From Burkholderia sp. Leaf177 (GTDB taxonomy: Bacteria > Pseudomonadota > Gammaproteobacteria > Burkholderiales > Burkholderiaceae): 64,000 nucleotides of DNA. Below the pieces are notes generated by a model. That model made no database searches and had not been told where the DNA came from. It saw nothing but the letters and a program-made list of their open reading frames with translations. The stretch's first letter is position 1, and the number at the start of each line of letters is the position of its first letter. The DNA lies in the NCBI RefSeq assembly GCF_001424345.1, contig NZ_LMPF01000005.1, positions 49,507 to 113,506 on the forward strand, in the 5' to 3' direction. A program made the position numbers and the translations under genes. Shown here piece by piece: positions 32,937-41,045 of the stretch.

Positions 32937-34688
32937 CTACGCCGGCAGACTTTCCACTGCCGCGCGCTCGATCTCGATGCGGTTTTCATGGAACCCGGAG
33001 ACCGATTCGCGATGCGCCACGCTGACTATGGCGGCGTTCGGCAATGCATCGATAAAGGCCGTATAGATCAGCATTTCGTTCTCGGCATCGAGGGCGCTGG
33101 TGGCTTCATCGAGGAAGATGAAATCCGGTTTGTGCAGCAGCACGCGCGCGGCGGCGAGACGTTGTTGCTCACCCGGCGACATGATTTTCGCCCAGTGACC
33201 GGACTCTTCCAGGCGCGTGCCATACGTGTTCAGATTGCAGACGCGCAGCGCCTCGCGGCAGGCTTCATCGGAGAAAACGGAGGCTTCGGACGGATAACTC
33301 AAAGCCGCCTTTAACCCGCCGATGGGCAAGTAGCTTTGCTGCGGAATGAACATGAGTTTTGCATCGACGGGCGCGTCGATCGTGCCATCGCCAAATGGCC
33401 ACAAGCCTGCCAATGCGCGCATCAATGTGCTCTTTCCCGAACCCGACGGCCCTTGCACAAGCCAGCGCGAACCGGGCTTCACGGTGACATCGGCGACGGT
33501 CGCGAGCGGTTTGCCATTGGGCAGCGCGAGCTTCAATCCTTTCGTCACCAGCGCGTCCGTGCTTGCGTAATGCAGGTTGATGCCGCCATGCGCGGTCGCG
33601 GGCGAAATGGCTTCCTTGATGTGCGTCGAGCGCATCACGCGCTTGAATTCGCGCAGCCGGTTCACGGTCGCGCGCCATTCGACCAAGGTCGAATAACTAT
33701 TGATGAACCATGAAAACGAGTCGCTTACCGTGCCGAAGGCCGAGCTGATCTGCATCAGCACGCCGAGCGAATAGAACCCGGCGAAGTAGCGGGGCGCCGC
33801 GACCATGATCGGAAAAATGTTGGCGACCTGGCTATAGAACGCCAGCACGAAGGTCAGCCGTTTGGTGTATTTCATGATCTGCCAGTAGTTCTGGCGGATC
33901 GTCTGGAAGATGCCCTTGGCGGTCGTGGTTTCGGTCGCGACGCCATCGTAGAACGCGATCTGTTCGGCATTCTCGCGAATGCGGATCAGGCCGAAGCGGA
34001 AGTTCGCTTCCACTTTTTGCGCCTGGTAATTGATCGATACCAGCGGATGCCCGAAGCGCTGCATCAGCAGCGATCCGACGACCGCGTACCCGGCGGCGGC
34101 CCAGACCATGTAGCCGGGAATCGTGATCGCCGTGCCCATCACAGAAAAACTCAACGCGCCGGCGAGCGACCACAAGATGGTGATGAAGGTGGCGAGCGTG
34201 ACGAGCGTGGACAACAGATCCAGCGATAACGCCAGCGTCGTCGTGGCAAACGACTGAAGGTCGTCGCTGATCCGCTGGTCGGGGTTATCGGCGAGACGAT
34301 CGCGTTCTATGCGGTAGAAGGCTTTGTCGCCGAGCCATTGTTCGAGGTATCGATGCGTAAGCCACTGGCGCCATCGGAAGCCGAGCATCTGCCGCAAATA
34401 CCGGCCGTACACCGCGAGCAGGATGTACGCGAACGCCAGCCCGGTGAAGATCATCAGCAGATGCGGAAAGTCATGGACGTTCTTGGTCTGCAGCGCGTTA
34501 TAAAAATCCGCGTTCCACTTGTTCAGGCGGACGTTGATGTACACGACCGTCATGTTGATCGCGATGATCGCAATCAGCAAAAGCCACGCAACGCCGCGTT
34601 CTTCCGATACCCAATAAGGCTTGATCAGACTCCACGCCGACACTTTGTCGGCGTTTTGTTCCGTGTTGCCGGGAGTTGTGATGGTCAT
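32937..34688 (-). CDS. SbmA/BacA-like ABC transporter, permease fused to ATPase
   Basis: 583-residue half-transporter. An N-terminal ABC_membrane_2-type region (about 1-350, roughly six segments) is fused to a nucleotide-binding domain with Walker A GPSGSGKST, signature MSPGEQQRLAAARVLL and Walker B FIFLDEATSALD. This is the YddA/BacA/Rv1819c kind, related to ABCD peroxisomal transporters; relatives import peptides, cobalamin or very-long-chain fatty acids. The direction and substrate here are unknown. The conserved VEANFRFGLIRIRENAEQIAFYDG segment supports the family. Monocistronic, divergent from the thiamine cluster. Confidence 0.92.
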   Translation of the reverse strand: MTITTPGNTEQNADKVSAWSLIKPYWVSEERGVAWLLLIAIIAINMTVVYINVRLNKWNADFYNALQTKNVHDFPHLLMIFTGLAFAYILLAVYGRYLRQMLGFRWRQWLTHRYLEQWLGDKAFYRIERDRLADNPDQRISDDLQSFATTTLALSLDLLSTLVTLATFITILWSLAGALSFSVMGTAITIPGYMVWAAAGYAVVGSLLMQRFGHPLVSINYQAQKVEANFRFGLIRIRENAEQIAFYDGVATETTTAKGIFQTIRQNYWQIMKYTKRLTFVLAFYSQVANIFPIMVAAPRYFAGFYSLGVLMQISSAFGTVSDSFSWFINSYSTLVEWRATVNRLREFKRVMRSTHIKEAISPATAHGGINLHYASTDALVTKGLKLALPNGKPLATVADVTVKPGSRWLVQGPSGSGKSTLMRALAGLWPFGDGTIDAPVDAKLMFIPQQSYLPIGGLKAALSYPSEASVFSDEACREALRVCNLNTYGTRLEESGHWAKIMSPGEQQRLAAARVLLHKPDFIFLDEATSALDAENEMLIYTAFIDALPNAAIVSVAHRESVSGFHENRIEIERAAVESLPA

Positions 34689-34993
34689 GAGCTTCCTGAA
34701 GACGTGCCGGCTCGGCGGCAGGTTTGTAACTTGGCGGTCGCCGGAGATCGTACGAGATCATTAAAGACGGCGCGCCGGATTATTGTTTCGGGCGCGCCTT
34801 AACTGCTCCTTAATTCTCGATGTATCCGTGCTTTTAAGAGATGCACCGGCGATCGCGGCATTGTGCCAGAGTGCGCCGGGCGCGATCCAAAGGGAGAACA
34901 TGGTGCTCGCTCCGGCTTTTCCCTAAGCGGGCATCGTATGAGCCTCCTTGTTTGCGGCCCGTTTCGTTTTTATGTTTTAATGATTGTTGACGA
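34689..34993. promoter_or_regulatory. Divergent region between ABC exporter and thi leader
   Basis: 305 bases with the minus-strand promoter of the ABC gene and the plus-strand promoter of the thi operon. It holds two copies of the palindrome GGCGCGCC (34769-34776 and 34791-34798), able to pair as a hairpin with a 14-base loop. No gene or RNA is recognisable. Confidence 0.4.
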
Positions 34994-35103
34994 AACAGGG
35001 GTGCTTCGGCGCGCGTCTCCCGGCTTGAACGAACGGAGAACCGCGCGGCGAGGCTGAGAGAGTCCCTTCGCACCCGATCCGGGTAATACCGGCGAGGGAA
35101 GTT
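34994..35103 (+). ncRNA. TPP riboswitch (THI element)
   Basis: Conserved thi-box blocks are plain. The first-stem sequence is around AGGGGTGCTTCGG (from 34996), with GGCTGAGAG at 35052-35060. ACCCGATCCGGGTAATACC follows (from about 35072), with GGCGAGGGAA closing at 35100. These match the pyrimidine- and pyrophosphate-sensing helices. It sits upstream of thiO-thiS-thiG-thiE and should lower their expression when thiamine pyrophosphate is plentiful. The end coordinates are approximate (a few bases). About 205 bases of leader separate it from the thiO ribosome binding site. Confidence 0.95.
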
Positions 35104-35208
35104 TCCGGAAACGCGATTGGTTTCCAGTTTCTTCCAGTATTGGCAGGCCCGCGATCCGCATTCTGTGCGCATCGGCGCTGCATTCTCGCCGTGGTTTCGT
35201 CCCTGAAC

Positions 35209-35328
35209 ATGTTTGTGCGCCGCGCGTGCAATCGGGCTCGAAACGGGCGTTCCTCTCGTCATCGGCTTCCTTTGCGCTCAGGCGCCGTACGTTCTTATGC
35301 GTCTGCTGAGGAGGCATCGTCACCGTGA
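35209..35328 (+). other. Possible 39-codon leader ORF overlapping the thiO start
   Basis: In the leader between the riboswitch and thiO, an ATG at 35209 opens a 39-codon Arg/Ser-rich frame. Its TGA (35326-35328) overlaps the thiO GTG in a GTGA arrangement, as coupled genes do. I see no strong ribosome binding site or family likeness, so it may be chance. Confidence 0.2.
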
Positions 35329-36473
35329 ATACCGTTGTGCGTTCCAATCCGCTCGTGCTTGGCCCGCCGGACTTTGCTGTCGTGGGCGGCGGGTTGTGCG
35401 GGCGGCTGATCGCGTGGCTGCTGGCGGGCGCGGAGCATCGCGTGGCGTTGTACGAACGAGGCGATGCCGCCGGCACCCAATCGGCCGCGTGGGTCGCCGC
35501 GGCGATGCTCGCGCCGCTCGCTGAAGCAGCCAGCGCCGAATTGCTGATCGCCGAACTCGGCGCGGCTTCACTCGAACGATGGCCTCATCTGCTCGCCGAT
35601 CTGCCCTTGCCCGTGTTCTTTCAGCGCAATGGCACGCTAGTCGTCTGGCATGCAGGCGATCGCGCCGAGGCGCCGTTGTTCGAGCGGCGCTTGCGCGCAA
35701 ACGCGCCGCCAGCGCTGTTCCACGATGGTTTCGTCAAGTTGTCCGGCGCGCAGGTCGCAGCGGCCGAACCGTCGCTCGGCACGCGTTTTCCGCAAGGCTG
35801 GCTGTTGCCCAATGAAGGCCAGCTCGATAACCGGCAAGTCCTCACGGCGCTCGCGGCAGGCCTCGCCGAACGCAACGTCGATCTTCACTGGAACACAACG
35901 ATTGATGCGATGCCCAACGCGCGCTTCGTTATAGATTGCCGTGGTCTCGGCGGCAAACCGGCGTGGCCGGCGTTGCGCGGCATTCGAGGCGAAGTGGCGC
36001 GCGTGCATGCGCCGGGTATCGGCCTGACGCGGCCGGTGCGTTTGCTGCATCCGCGATATCCGCTTTATATCGCGCCGAAGGAAAACGATCTGTACGTGAT
36101 CGGTGCCACCGAAGTCGAAGGCGAAGACATGTCGCCCGTGACCGTGCGCTCGGCGCTCGAGTTGCTGAGCGCGGCGTTTGCGGTGCATCCGGGTTTCGGC
36201 GAGGCGCGCATTCTCGAGCTGAACTCGCAATGCCGTCCCACTTTGCCCGATCATCGGCCGGCGATTGTCTGGGACGGCGCACGAACCTTGCGCGTAAACG
36301 GTTTGTACCGGCACGGCTACATGATCGCGCCCGAGGTGGCGGAAACCGCCCGCGCGCTCGCCGAAGCGCTGATCGGCGGCGCGATCACGCACCCGGATTC
36401 CTTCGATGACTGGCGCCAGAACGCCCGCTGGTCCGCCTTGCCGCGCTGCGAACACGCCGCGCCCGTGCTTTGA
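35325..36473 (+). CDS. thiO: Glycine oxidase / FAD-dependent amino acid oxidase of thiazole synthesis
   Basis: Oxidises glycine to iminoglycine, the C2-N3 donor for the thiazole of thiamine in aerobes that lack ThiH. A Rossmann FAD site, DFAVVGGGLCGRLIAWLLAG, lies near residue 17. The DAO-type C-terminus with NGLYRHGYMIAPEVAE is present. The GTG at 35325 is chosen because GAGGAGG (35308-35314) lies ten bases before it and the protein opens as expected; 382 residues. First gene of thiOSGE, downstream of a TPP riboswitch. The first enzyme in the chain, consistent with an aerobic organism. Confidence 0.92.
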   Translation: MNTVVRSNPLVLGPPDFAVVGGGLCGRLIAWLLAGAEHRVALYERGDAAGTQSAAWVAAAMLAPLAEAASAELLIAELGAASLERWPHLLADLPLPVFFQRNGTLVVWHAGDRAEAPLFERRLRANAPPALFHDGFVKLSGAQVAAAEPSLGTRFPQGWLLPNEGQLDNRQVLTALAAGLAERNVDLHWNTTIDAMPNARFVIDCRGLGGKPAWPALRGIRGEVARVHAPGIGLTRPVRLLHPRYPLYIAPKENDLYVIGATEVEGEDMSPVTVRSALELLSAAFAVHPGFGEARILELNSQCRPTLPDHRPAIVWDGARTLRVNGLYRHGYMIAPEVAETARALAEALIGGAITHPDSFDDWRQNARWSALPRCEHAAPVL

Positions 36474-36481
36474 GATTCATC

Positions 36482-36679
36482 ATGAACATTCACATCAACC
36501 AAAAGCCGTTTTCCGTGCCCGATGCCGCCACCGTCACCGACGCGCTCGCGGCTTTCGGCGCCAAACCGCCGTTTGCCGTGGCGCTGAACGGCCAGTTCGT
36601 CGCGCGCGGCGAGCATGCATCGAAGGCGCTTTACGCCGGCGACAAGCTCGATATCGTTTCGCCGGTCGCCGGCGGCTGA
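36482..36679 (+). CDS. thiS: Sulfur carrier protein ThiS
   Basis: 65-residue ubiquitin-like carrier whose C-terminal Gly-Gly becomes a thiocarboxylate and gives sulfur to the thiazole ring. It ends VAGG as required, with the KLDIVSPVAGG strand before it. The ATG at 36482 gives the family start MNIHINQKPF. It lies 8 bases after thiO and 21 before thiG, the partner it binds. Confidence 0.94.
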   Translation: MNIHINQKPFSVPDAATVTDALAAFGAKPPFAVALNGQFVARGEHASKALYAGDKLDIVSPVAGG

Positions 36680-36700
36680 GCAATTACAAAAGGATCGATC

Positions 36701-37513
36701 ATGACCTCCACGATCACCACTGCCGATACCCTCACGCTCTACGGCACGTCGTTCCCAAGCCGGGTGTTGCTGGGGACGTCGCGCTATCCGTCGTTGCAAT
36801 CGCTGTCGGATTCCATCGATGCCGCCCGTCCCGGCATGGTCACCGTCGCGTTGCGGCGCCAGTCGAACACGGGCGAAGCCGGTTTTTTCGATGTCCTGAA
36901 GCGCCACGGCGTCGCGTTGCTGCCGAACACGGCGGGCTGCCAGACCGTGGACGAAGTGCTGACCACGGCGCGAATGGCGCGCGAACTCTTCGATACCCCG
37001 TGGCTCAAGCTCGAACTCATCGGCGACGATTACACTTTGCAGCCCGATCCCATCGGTCTCGTGGAAGCGGCCGGAATCCTGATCCGCGAAGGTTTCAAGG
37101 TGCTGCCGTATTGCACGGAGGATCTCGTGATCGGCCGGCGTCTGCTCGATGTCGGCTGCGAGGCGCTGATGCCGTGGGGCGCGCCTATCGGTACGGGAAA
37201 GGGCGTGACGAACCCGTACGGCTTGCGCACTTTGCGTGAACGGCTGCCGGACGTGCCGCTTATCGTCGATGCCGGTCTTGGCGTGCCGTCGCACGCTTGT
37301 CAGGTGATGGAATGGGGTTTCGACGGCGTGTTGCTGAACACGGCCGTCTCGCAGGCCACGTTTCCGCCGCAGATGGCCCGCGCGTTTGCGCTGGGCGTCG
37401 AAGCGGGGCGGATGGCCTATCTGGCAGGTCCAATGGCCGAGCGCGATAGCGCGCAGGCGAGCACGCCGGTTGTCGGCATGCCGTTCTGGCATCAAGACGG
37501 GAGTGCTGCATGA
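36701..37513 (+). CDS. thiG: Thiazole synthase
   Basis: Builds the thiazole phosphate from deoxyxylulose-5-phosphate, iminoglycine and ThiS thiocarboxylate. A TIM-barrel protein of 270 residues. The Schiff-base lysine lies in WLKLELIGDD, and the phosphate-binding MPWGAPIGTGKG and GLGVPSHACQVMEWGFDGVLLNTA segments are intact. AAAGGA precedes the ATG. The C-terminal ~15 residues overlap the thiE start by four bases, so translation is coupled. Confidence 0.96.
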   Translation: MTSTITTADTLTLYGTSFPSRVLLGTSRYPSLQSLSDSIDAARPGMVTVALRRQSNTGEAGFFDVLKRHGVALLPNTAGCQTVDEVLTTARMARELFDTPWLKLELIGDDYTLQPDPIGLVEAAGILIREGFKVLPYCTEDLVIGRRLLDVGCEALMPWGAPIGTGKGVTNPYGLRTLRERLPDVPLIVDAGLGVPSHACQVMEWGFDGVLLNTAVSQATFPPQMARAFALGVEAGRMAYLAGPMAERDSAQASTPVVGMPFWHQDGSAA

Positions 37514-38580
37514 GCTTGCTGACGCAGGACAGGGAGATATTCTGGCCGCCCGCTGACGAACTGCTGGAAGCCGCGGAGCGAATTCGTCGGCGCCTGGGTG
37601 AGTGGCCGGCGGCATCGAAGCAATGGAGGATTTGCTTGAGCGCGCCGGATCGTCCGCTGAACGGGGATTTGATCGTGGGCGGCGGTTTGAAAGAGCCGCA
37701 GCCGAACGGTGTGGGATTGCTCGATGCCAGCGCAGGCCGCACGACGTTGCAACTCGATGGCGTGGAATACACGCTCGAAGGCGACTGGTCGGATGACTGG
37801 CTGGCGGCGCTGGCCGCGTTCCTTGATTGCGGTTTCGAGCCGCACGATGCGCTTGTCCTCGCGCTTGCGTGGCGTCCGTCGAATCTGGATGAACTCGACG
37901 CATGGCCCGTGGATTTTTATACTTTCCCGAAGGTCGCCAATCTGCCAGCGCCACCGTCGAAACCCTTTGCGCATTGTCCCGACCGGCTGGGTTTGTACGC
38001 CGTACTGCCAAGCGCCGAATGGGTCGAACAGGTTTTGGATCAAGGCGTAAAAACGGTGCAATTACGCCGAAAGTCCGCGGATTCAGGCGATCTGAGGCAG
38101 GAAATCGAGCGCTCGGTTGCAGCGGGCGTCAAACATCAGGCGCAGCTTTTTATCAATGATCACTGGCAGGCAGCTATCGATGCCGGCGCTTACGGCGTTC
38201 ATCTCGGGCAGGAAGACGTCGATACCGCCAACCTGAATGCAATCGCCGAAGCAGGTTTGCGACTTGGGCTGTCAACGCACGGTTACTACGAAATGCTCAA
38301 GGCGCTGCATTTCAAACCGAGCTATCTTGCGCTTGGCGCGGTTTTTCCGACCACGACCAAAGTCATGCCAACGGCGCCGCAGGGTTTATCGCGTCTGGCA
38401 CGTTATGTGCGTTTGCTCGACGGTTTTGTTCCGCTGGTTGCAATTGGCGGCGTGAATGGTTCCGTGTTGCAGCAAGTCTTGTCGACCGGTGTAGGAAGCG
38501 CAGCAGTCGTACGCGCCATTACAGAGGCGCCGGAGCTTGCGTCCGCCATTTCTGCGTTGCAACAGGAATTCGCGCGATAA
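37510..38580 (+). CDS. thiE: Thiamine-phosphate synthase with ~155-residue N-terminal extension
   Basis: Joins HMP pyrophosphate and thiazole phosphate to thiamine phosphate. The catalytic TIM-barrel starts near residue 158 (DRLGLYAVLP). It shows VKTVQLRRK, FINDHWQAAIDAGAYGVHLGQED, LSTHGYYE and the pyrophosphate loop GAVFPTTTKVMP. The first ~155 residues are extra: E. coli-type ThiE is ~210 residues and this is 356. That region (Trp-rich, with GDLIVGGGLKEPQPNG and ALVLALAWRP) has no motif I can name; a decayed kinase or recruitment domain are both possible. Similar long forms are, to my recollection, seen in Burkholderia. Last gene of the thi operon. Confidence 0.92.
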   Translation: MSLLTQDREIFWPPADELLEAAERIRRRLGEWPAASKQWRICLSAPDRPLNGDLIVGGGLKEPQPNGVGLLDASAGRTTLQLDGVEYTLEGDWSDDWLAALAAFLDCGFEPHDALVLALAWRPSNLDELDAWPVDFYTFPKVANLPAPPSKPFAHCPDRLGLYAVLPSAEWVEQVLDQGVKTVQLRRKSADSGDLRQEIERSVAAGVKHQAQLFINDHWQAAIDAGAYGVHLGQEDVDTANLNAIAEAGLRLGLSTHGYYEMLKALHFKPSYLALGAVFPTTTKVMPTAPQGLSRLARYVRLLDGFVPLVAIGGVNGSVLQQVLSTGVGSAAVVRAITEAPELASAISALQQEFAR

Positions 38581-38658
38581 TGCAGCCGAATCGGAAAAAA
38601 CTTCATATGTTTTGATCAGTCGAAAGGGACCGTCACGTCGCTCTGAGCGCACAGGCCC

Positions 38659-38664
38659 TATAAT
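38659..38664 (+). promoter_or_regulatory. Possible -10 element for the mla operon
   Basis: A perfect TATAAT lies 34 bases before the mlaF start, in the right place for its promoter. I find no good -35 at the usual distance, so the assignment is tentative. Confidence 0.35.
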
Positions 38665-38697
38665 TCGGCCTCTTGCGTAAAAGGATTGTCAGCCCCT

Positions 38698-39516
38698 GTG
38701 TCAGCTTCCCCCGAGACTTTGCTAGAGCTTCGCGACGTCGATTTCGGCTACGGCGACCGGCTCATTCTGTCGAACCTGAACATGCGCTTCACGCGCGGCC
38801 AGGTCGTGGCCGTCATGGGCGGCTCCGGCTGTGGCAAGACGACCGTCCTGCGGCTGATCGGCGGACTTGTGAAGGCGCAGAAAGGCCAAGTGCTTTTCGG
38901 CGGCAAGGACGTCGGCGCGCAAACACGCGACGGCCTCTACGAACTTCGCCGCAAGATGGGCATGCTGTTCCAGTTCGGCGCGCTTTTCACCGACCAGACT
39001 GTTTTCGACAATGTGGCGTTCCCGTTACGGGAACATACCGATCTCCCCGAAGAACTCTTGCGCGACCTCGTGCTCATGAAGCTCAACGCAGTCGGGCTTC
39101 GCGGCGCGCGGGATTTGTCGCCTTCGGAAATATCGGGCGGCATGGCGCGGCGCGTGGCACTTGCCCGCGCCATCGCGCTCGATCCCGAACTGATGATGTA
39201 TGACGAGCCGTTCGCCGGTCTCGATCCCATTTCGCTTGGCATCACGGCCAACCTGATTCGCACGTTGAATAGCGCGCTCGGCGCCACGTCCATTCTCGTC
39301 ACGCACGACGTGCCGGAATCGTTCGCTATCGCCGATTACGTGTATTTCATCGCGAACGGCGGGATTCTCGCCGAAGGCACGCCGGCTGAACTGCGGGCAT
39401 CGCAGGAACCGTCGGTGCGTCAGTTCATCGACGGCGCGCCCGACGGTCCATTCAAATTTCACTATCCAAGCACGACGCCGCTGGCGGCGGACTTTGGTAT
39501 CGGAGCAAAGGCATGA
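38698..39516 (+). CDS. mlaF: Phospholipid transport ATPase MlaF
   Basis: ATPase of the MlaFEDB inner-membrane complex that moves phospholipid to keep outer-membrane asymmetry. Walker A GGSGCGKTT, signature EISGGMARRVALARA, Walker B LMMYDEPFAGLDP and H-loop SILVTHDVPE are intact. 272 residues from the GTG at 38698; an in-frame TTG at 38686 is possible and lies immediately after AAGGA, too close. First of mlaF-E-D-A-C-B. Its stop overlaps the mlaE start (ATGA). Confidence 0.95.
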   Translation: MSASPETLLELRDVDFGYGDRLILSNLNMRFTRGQVVAVMGGSGCGKTTVLRLIGGLVKAQKGQVLFGGKDVGAQTRDGLYELRRKMGMLFQFGALFTDQTVFDNVAFPLREHTDLPEELLRDLVLMKLNAVGLRGARDLSPSEISGGMARRVALARAIALDPELMMYDEPFAGLDPISLGITANLIRTLNSALGATSILVTHDVPESFAIADYVYFIANGGILAEGTPAELRASQEPSVRQFIDGAPDGPFKFHYPSTTPLAADFGIGAKA

Positions 39517-40280
39517 TCAGCGCCATCGGACGTTCGGTGCTCGGCAGCTTCGGCACGATCGGATATGCAACGCGCATGTTCCTGCGCCTCGTCGTCGAAT
39601 TCTTTCCGTTGCTGCGCCGCCCGCGCCTCGTCACGAAACAGATTCACTTCGTCGGCAACTATTCGCTGCTGATCATCGGCGTGTCGGGTTTGTTCGTGGG
39701 TTTCGTGCTGGGTTTGCAGGGCTATCTCACTCTTAACCGATACGGCTCCGAGCAAGCGCTCGGCCTTCTAGTCGCGCTTTCGCTGGTCCGCGAACTTGGA
39801 CCTGTGGTCACCGCCTTGCTGTTTGCGGGCCGTGCGGGTACATCGCTGACAGCCGAAATCGGCCTGATGAAGGCGGGCGAGCAACTCACCGCCATGGAAA
39901 TGATGGCCGTCGATCCACTCAAGGTGGTCGTGGCGCCGCGCTTCTGGGCGGGGATTATCGCCATGCCGGTGCTGGCCGCCATTTTCAGCGCGGTGGGTAT
40001 TTTCGGCGGCTACGTGGTCGGCGTGCTGATGATCGGCGTGGATTCGGGCGCGTTTTGGTCGCAAATGCAAGGCGGCGTGGATGTCTGGAGCGACGTCGGC
40101 AACGGCGTGATCAAGAGCATTGTGTTCGGCTTCGCGGTCACGTTTATCGCGCTGTTCCAGGGTTACGAAGCCCAGCCCACGCCGGAAGGCGTATCGCGCG
40201 CGACCACAAAAACAGTGGTGTATGGATCGCTTGCCGTGCTCGGGCTCGACTTTTTGCTGACCGCGCTGATGTTCAACTGA
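39513..40280 (+). CDS. mlaE: Phospholipid transport permease MlaE
   Basis: Inner-membrane permease of the MlaFEDB complex, 255 residues with five to six membrane segments. The family segments LGLQGYLTLNRYGSEQALGLL, ELGPVVTALLFAGRAGTSLTAEIG and MKAGEQLTAMEMMAVDP are present. Translationally coupled to mlaF. Confidence 0.96.
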   Translation: MISAIGRSVLGSFGTIGYATRMFLRLVVEFFPLLRRPRLVTKQIHFVGNYSLLIIGVSGLFVGFVLGLQGYLTLNRYGSEQALGLLVALSLVRELGPVVTALLFAGRAGTSLTAEIGLMKAGEQLTAMEMMAVDPLKVVVAPRFWAGIIAMPVLAAIFSAVGIFGGYVVGVLMIGVDSGAFWSQMQGGVDVWSDVGNGVIKSIVFGFAVTFIALFQGYEAQPTPEGVSRATTKTVVYGSLAVLGLDFLLTALMFN

Positions 40281-40373
40281 CGTTTCGGCCTGCGACCCGT
40301 CACCGGGTTGCGGACGTTGTGAAGGGCACAGACCTTCACGCAAAAAACTGCGACAAGATTCTTTGGGAAGACG

Positions 40374-40946
40374 ATGAAAAAGACTGCTGCTCTCGACTTT
40401 TGGGTCGGCCTCTTCGTGGTGCTGGGTTTCGTGGCGCTGTTATTCCTTGCACTCAAGGCCGGCAATATGAACGCAATGTCGTTTCAGCCGACCTATCCGG
40501 TCAAGCTGAAGTTCGACAACATCGGCGGATTAAAGCCGCGTGCGCCGGTGAAAAGCGCCGGCGTGACGGTTGGCCGTGTTGCGAATATTGGCTTCGACCA
40601 GAATACGTATCAGGCGCAAGTCACGATCGATATCGACAAGCAATATCAGTTTCCGAAGGATTCGTCGGCGAAGATCCTGACGTCGGGTTTGCTCGGCGAG
40701 CAGTACATTGGCCTTGAGCCGGGCGGCGACGACCAGATGCTCAAGAGCGGCGACACGATTTCGATGACGCAATCGGCCGTGGTTCTGGAAAATCTCATCG
40801 GGCAGTTCCTGTACAACAAGGCGGCGGATTCGGGTGCATCCAAGCCGGCGGCGCCTGGAGCCGGTACGCCGGCAGCCGGCGCACCCGCCGCGCCGGCGTT
40901 CCCGGGGGCGGCAAGCGCAATGGGCGCAAGCGCAGCAGGTCAATGA
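40374..40946 (+). CDS. mlaD: Phospholipid-binding MCE protein MlaD
   Basis: Membrane-anchored MCE-domain protein that forms the hexameric lipid pore on top of MlaE. One N-terminal helix (about 6-26, WVGLFVVLGFVALLFLALKA), then the MCE domain (about 38-115, with FDNIGGLKPRAPVKSAGVTVG). After residue ~145 there is a low-complexity Ala/Pro/Gly tail, longer and more repetitive than in E. coli MlaD. 190 residues. A 93-base gap from mlaE holds no gene. Confidence 0.95.
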   Translation: MKKTAALDFWVGLFVVLGFVALLFLALKAGNMNAMSFQPTYPVKLKFDNIGGLKPRAPVKSAGVTVGRVANIGFDQNTYQAQVTIDIDKQYQFPKDSSAKILTSGLLGEQYIGLEPGGDDQMLKSGDTISMTQSAVVLENLIGQFLYNKAADSGASKPAAPGAGTPAAGAPAAPAFPGAASAMGASAAGQ

Positions 40947-41045
40947 TCCGGACATATTGATCCGGCACAATTCAGGCAGCCGAAGGCTGGGATATTTGGT
41001 GAGACGGGCCAGCCCTCGGGTCAGCGACAACAAGGAGAAAAACAA

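Noticed and set aside
36317..38011. A 564-codon frame antisense to thiO, thiS, thiG and thiE
   Set aside because: Covers four recognisable thi genes on the other strand; no domain resemblance.
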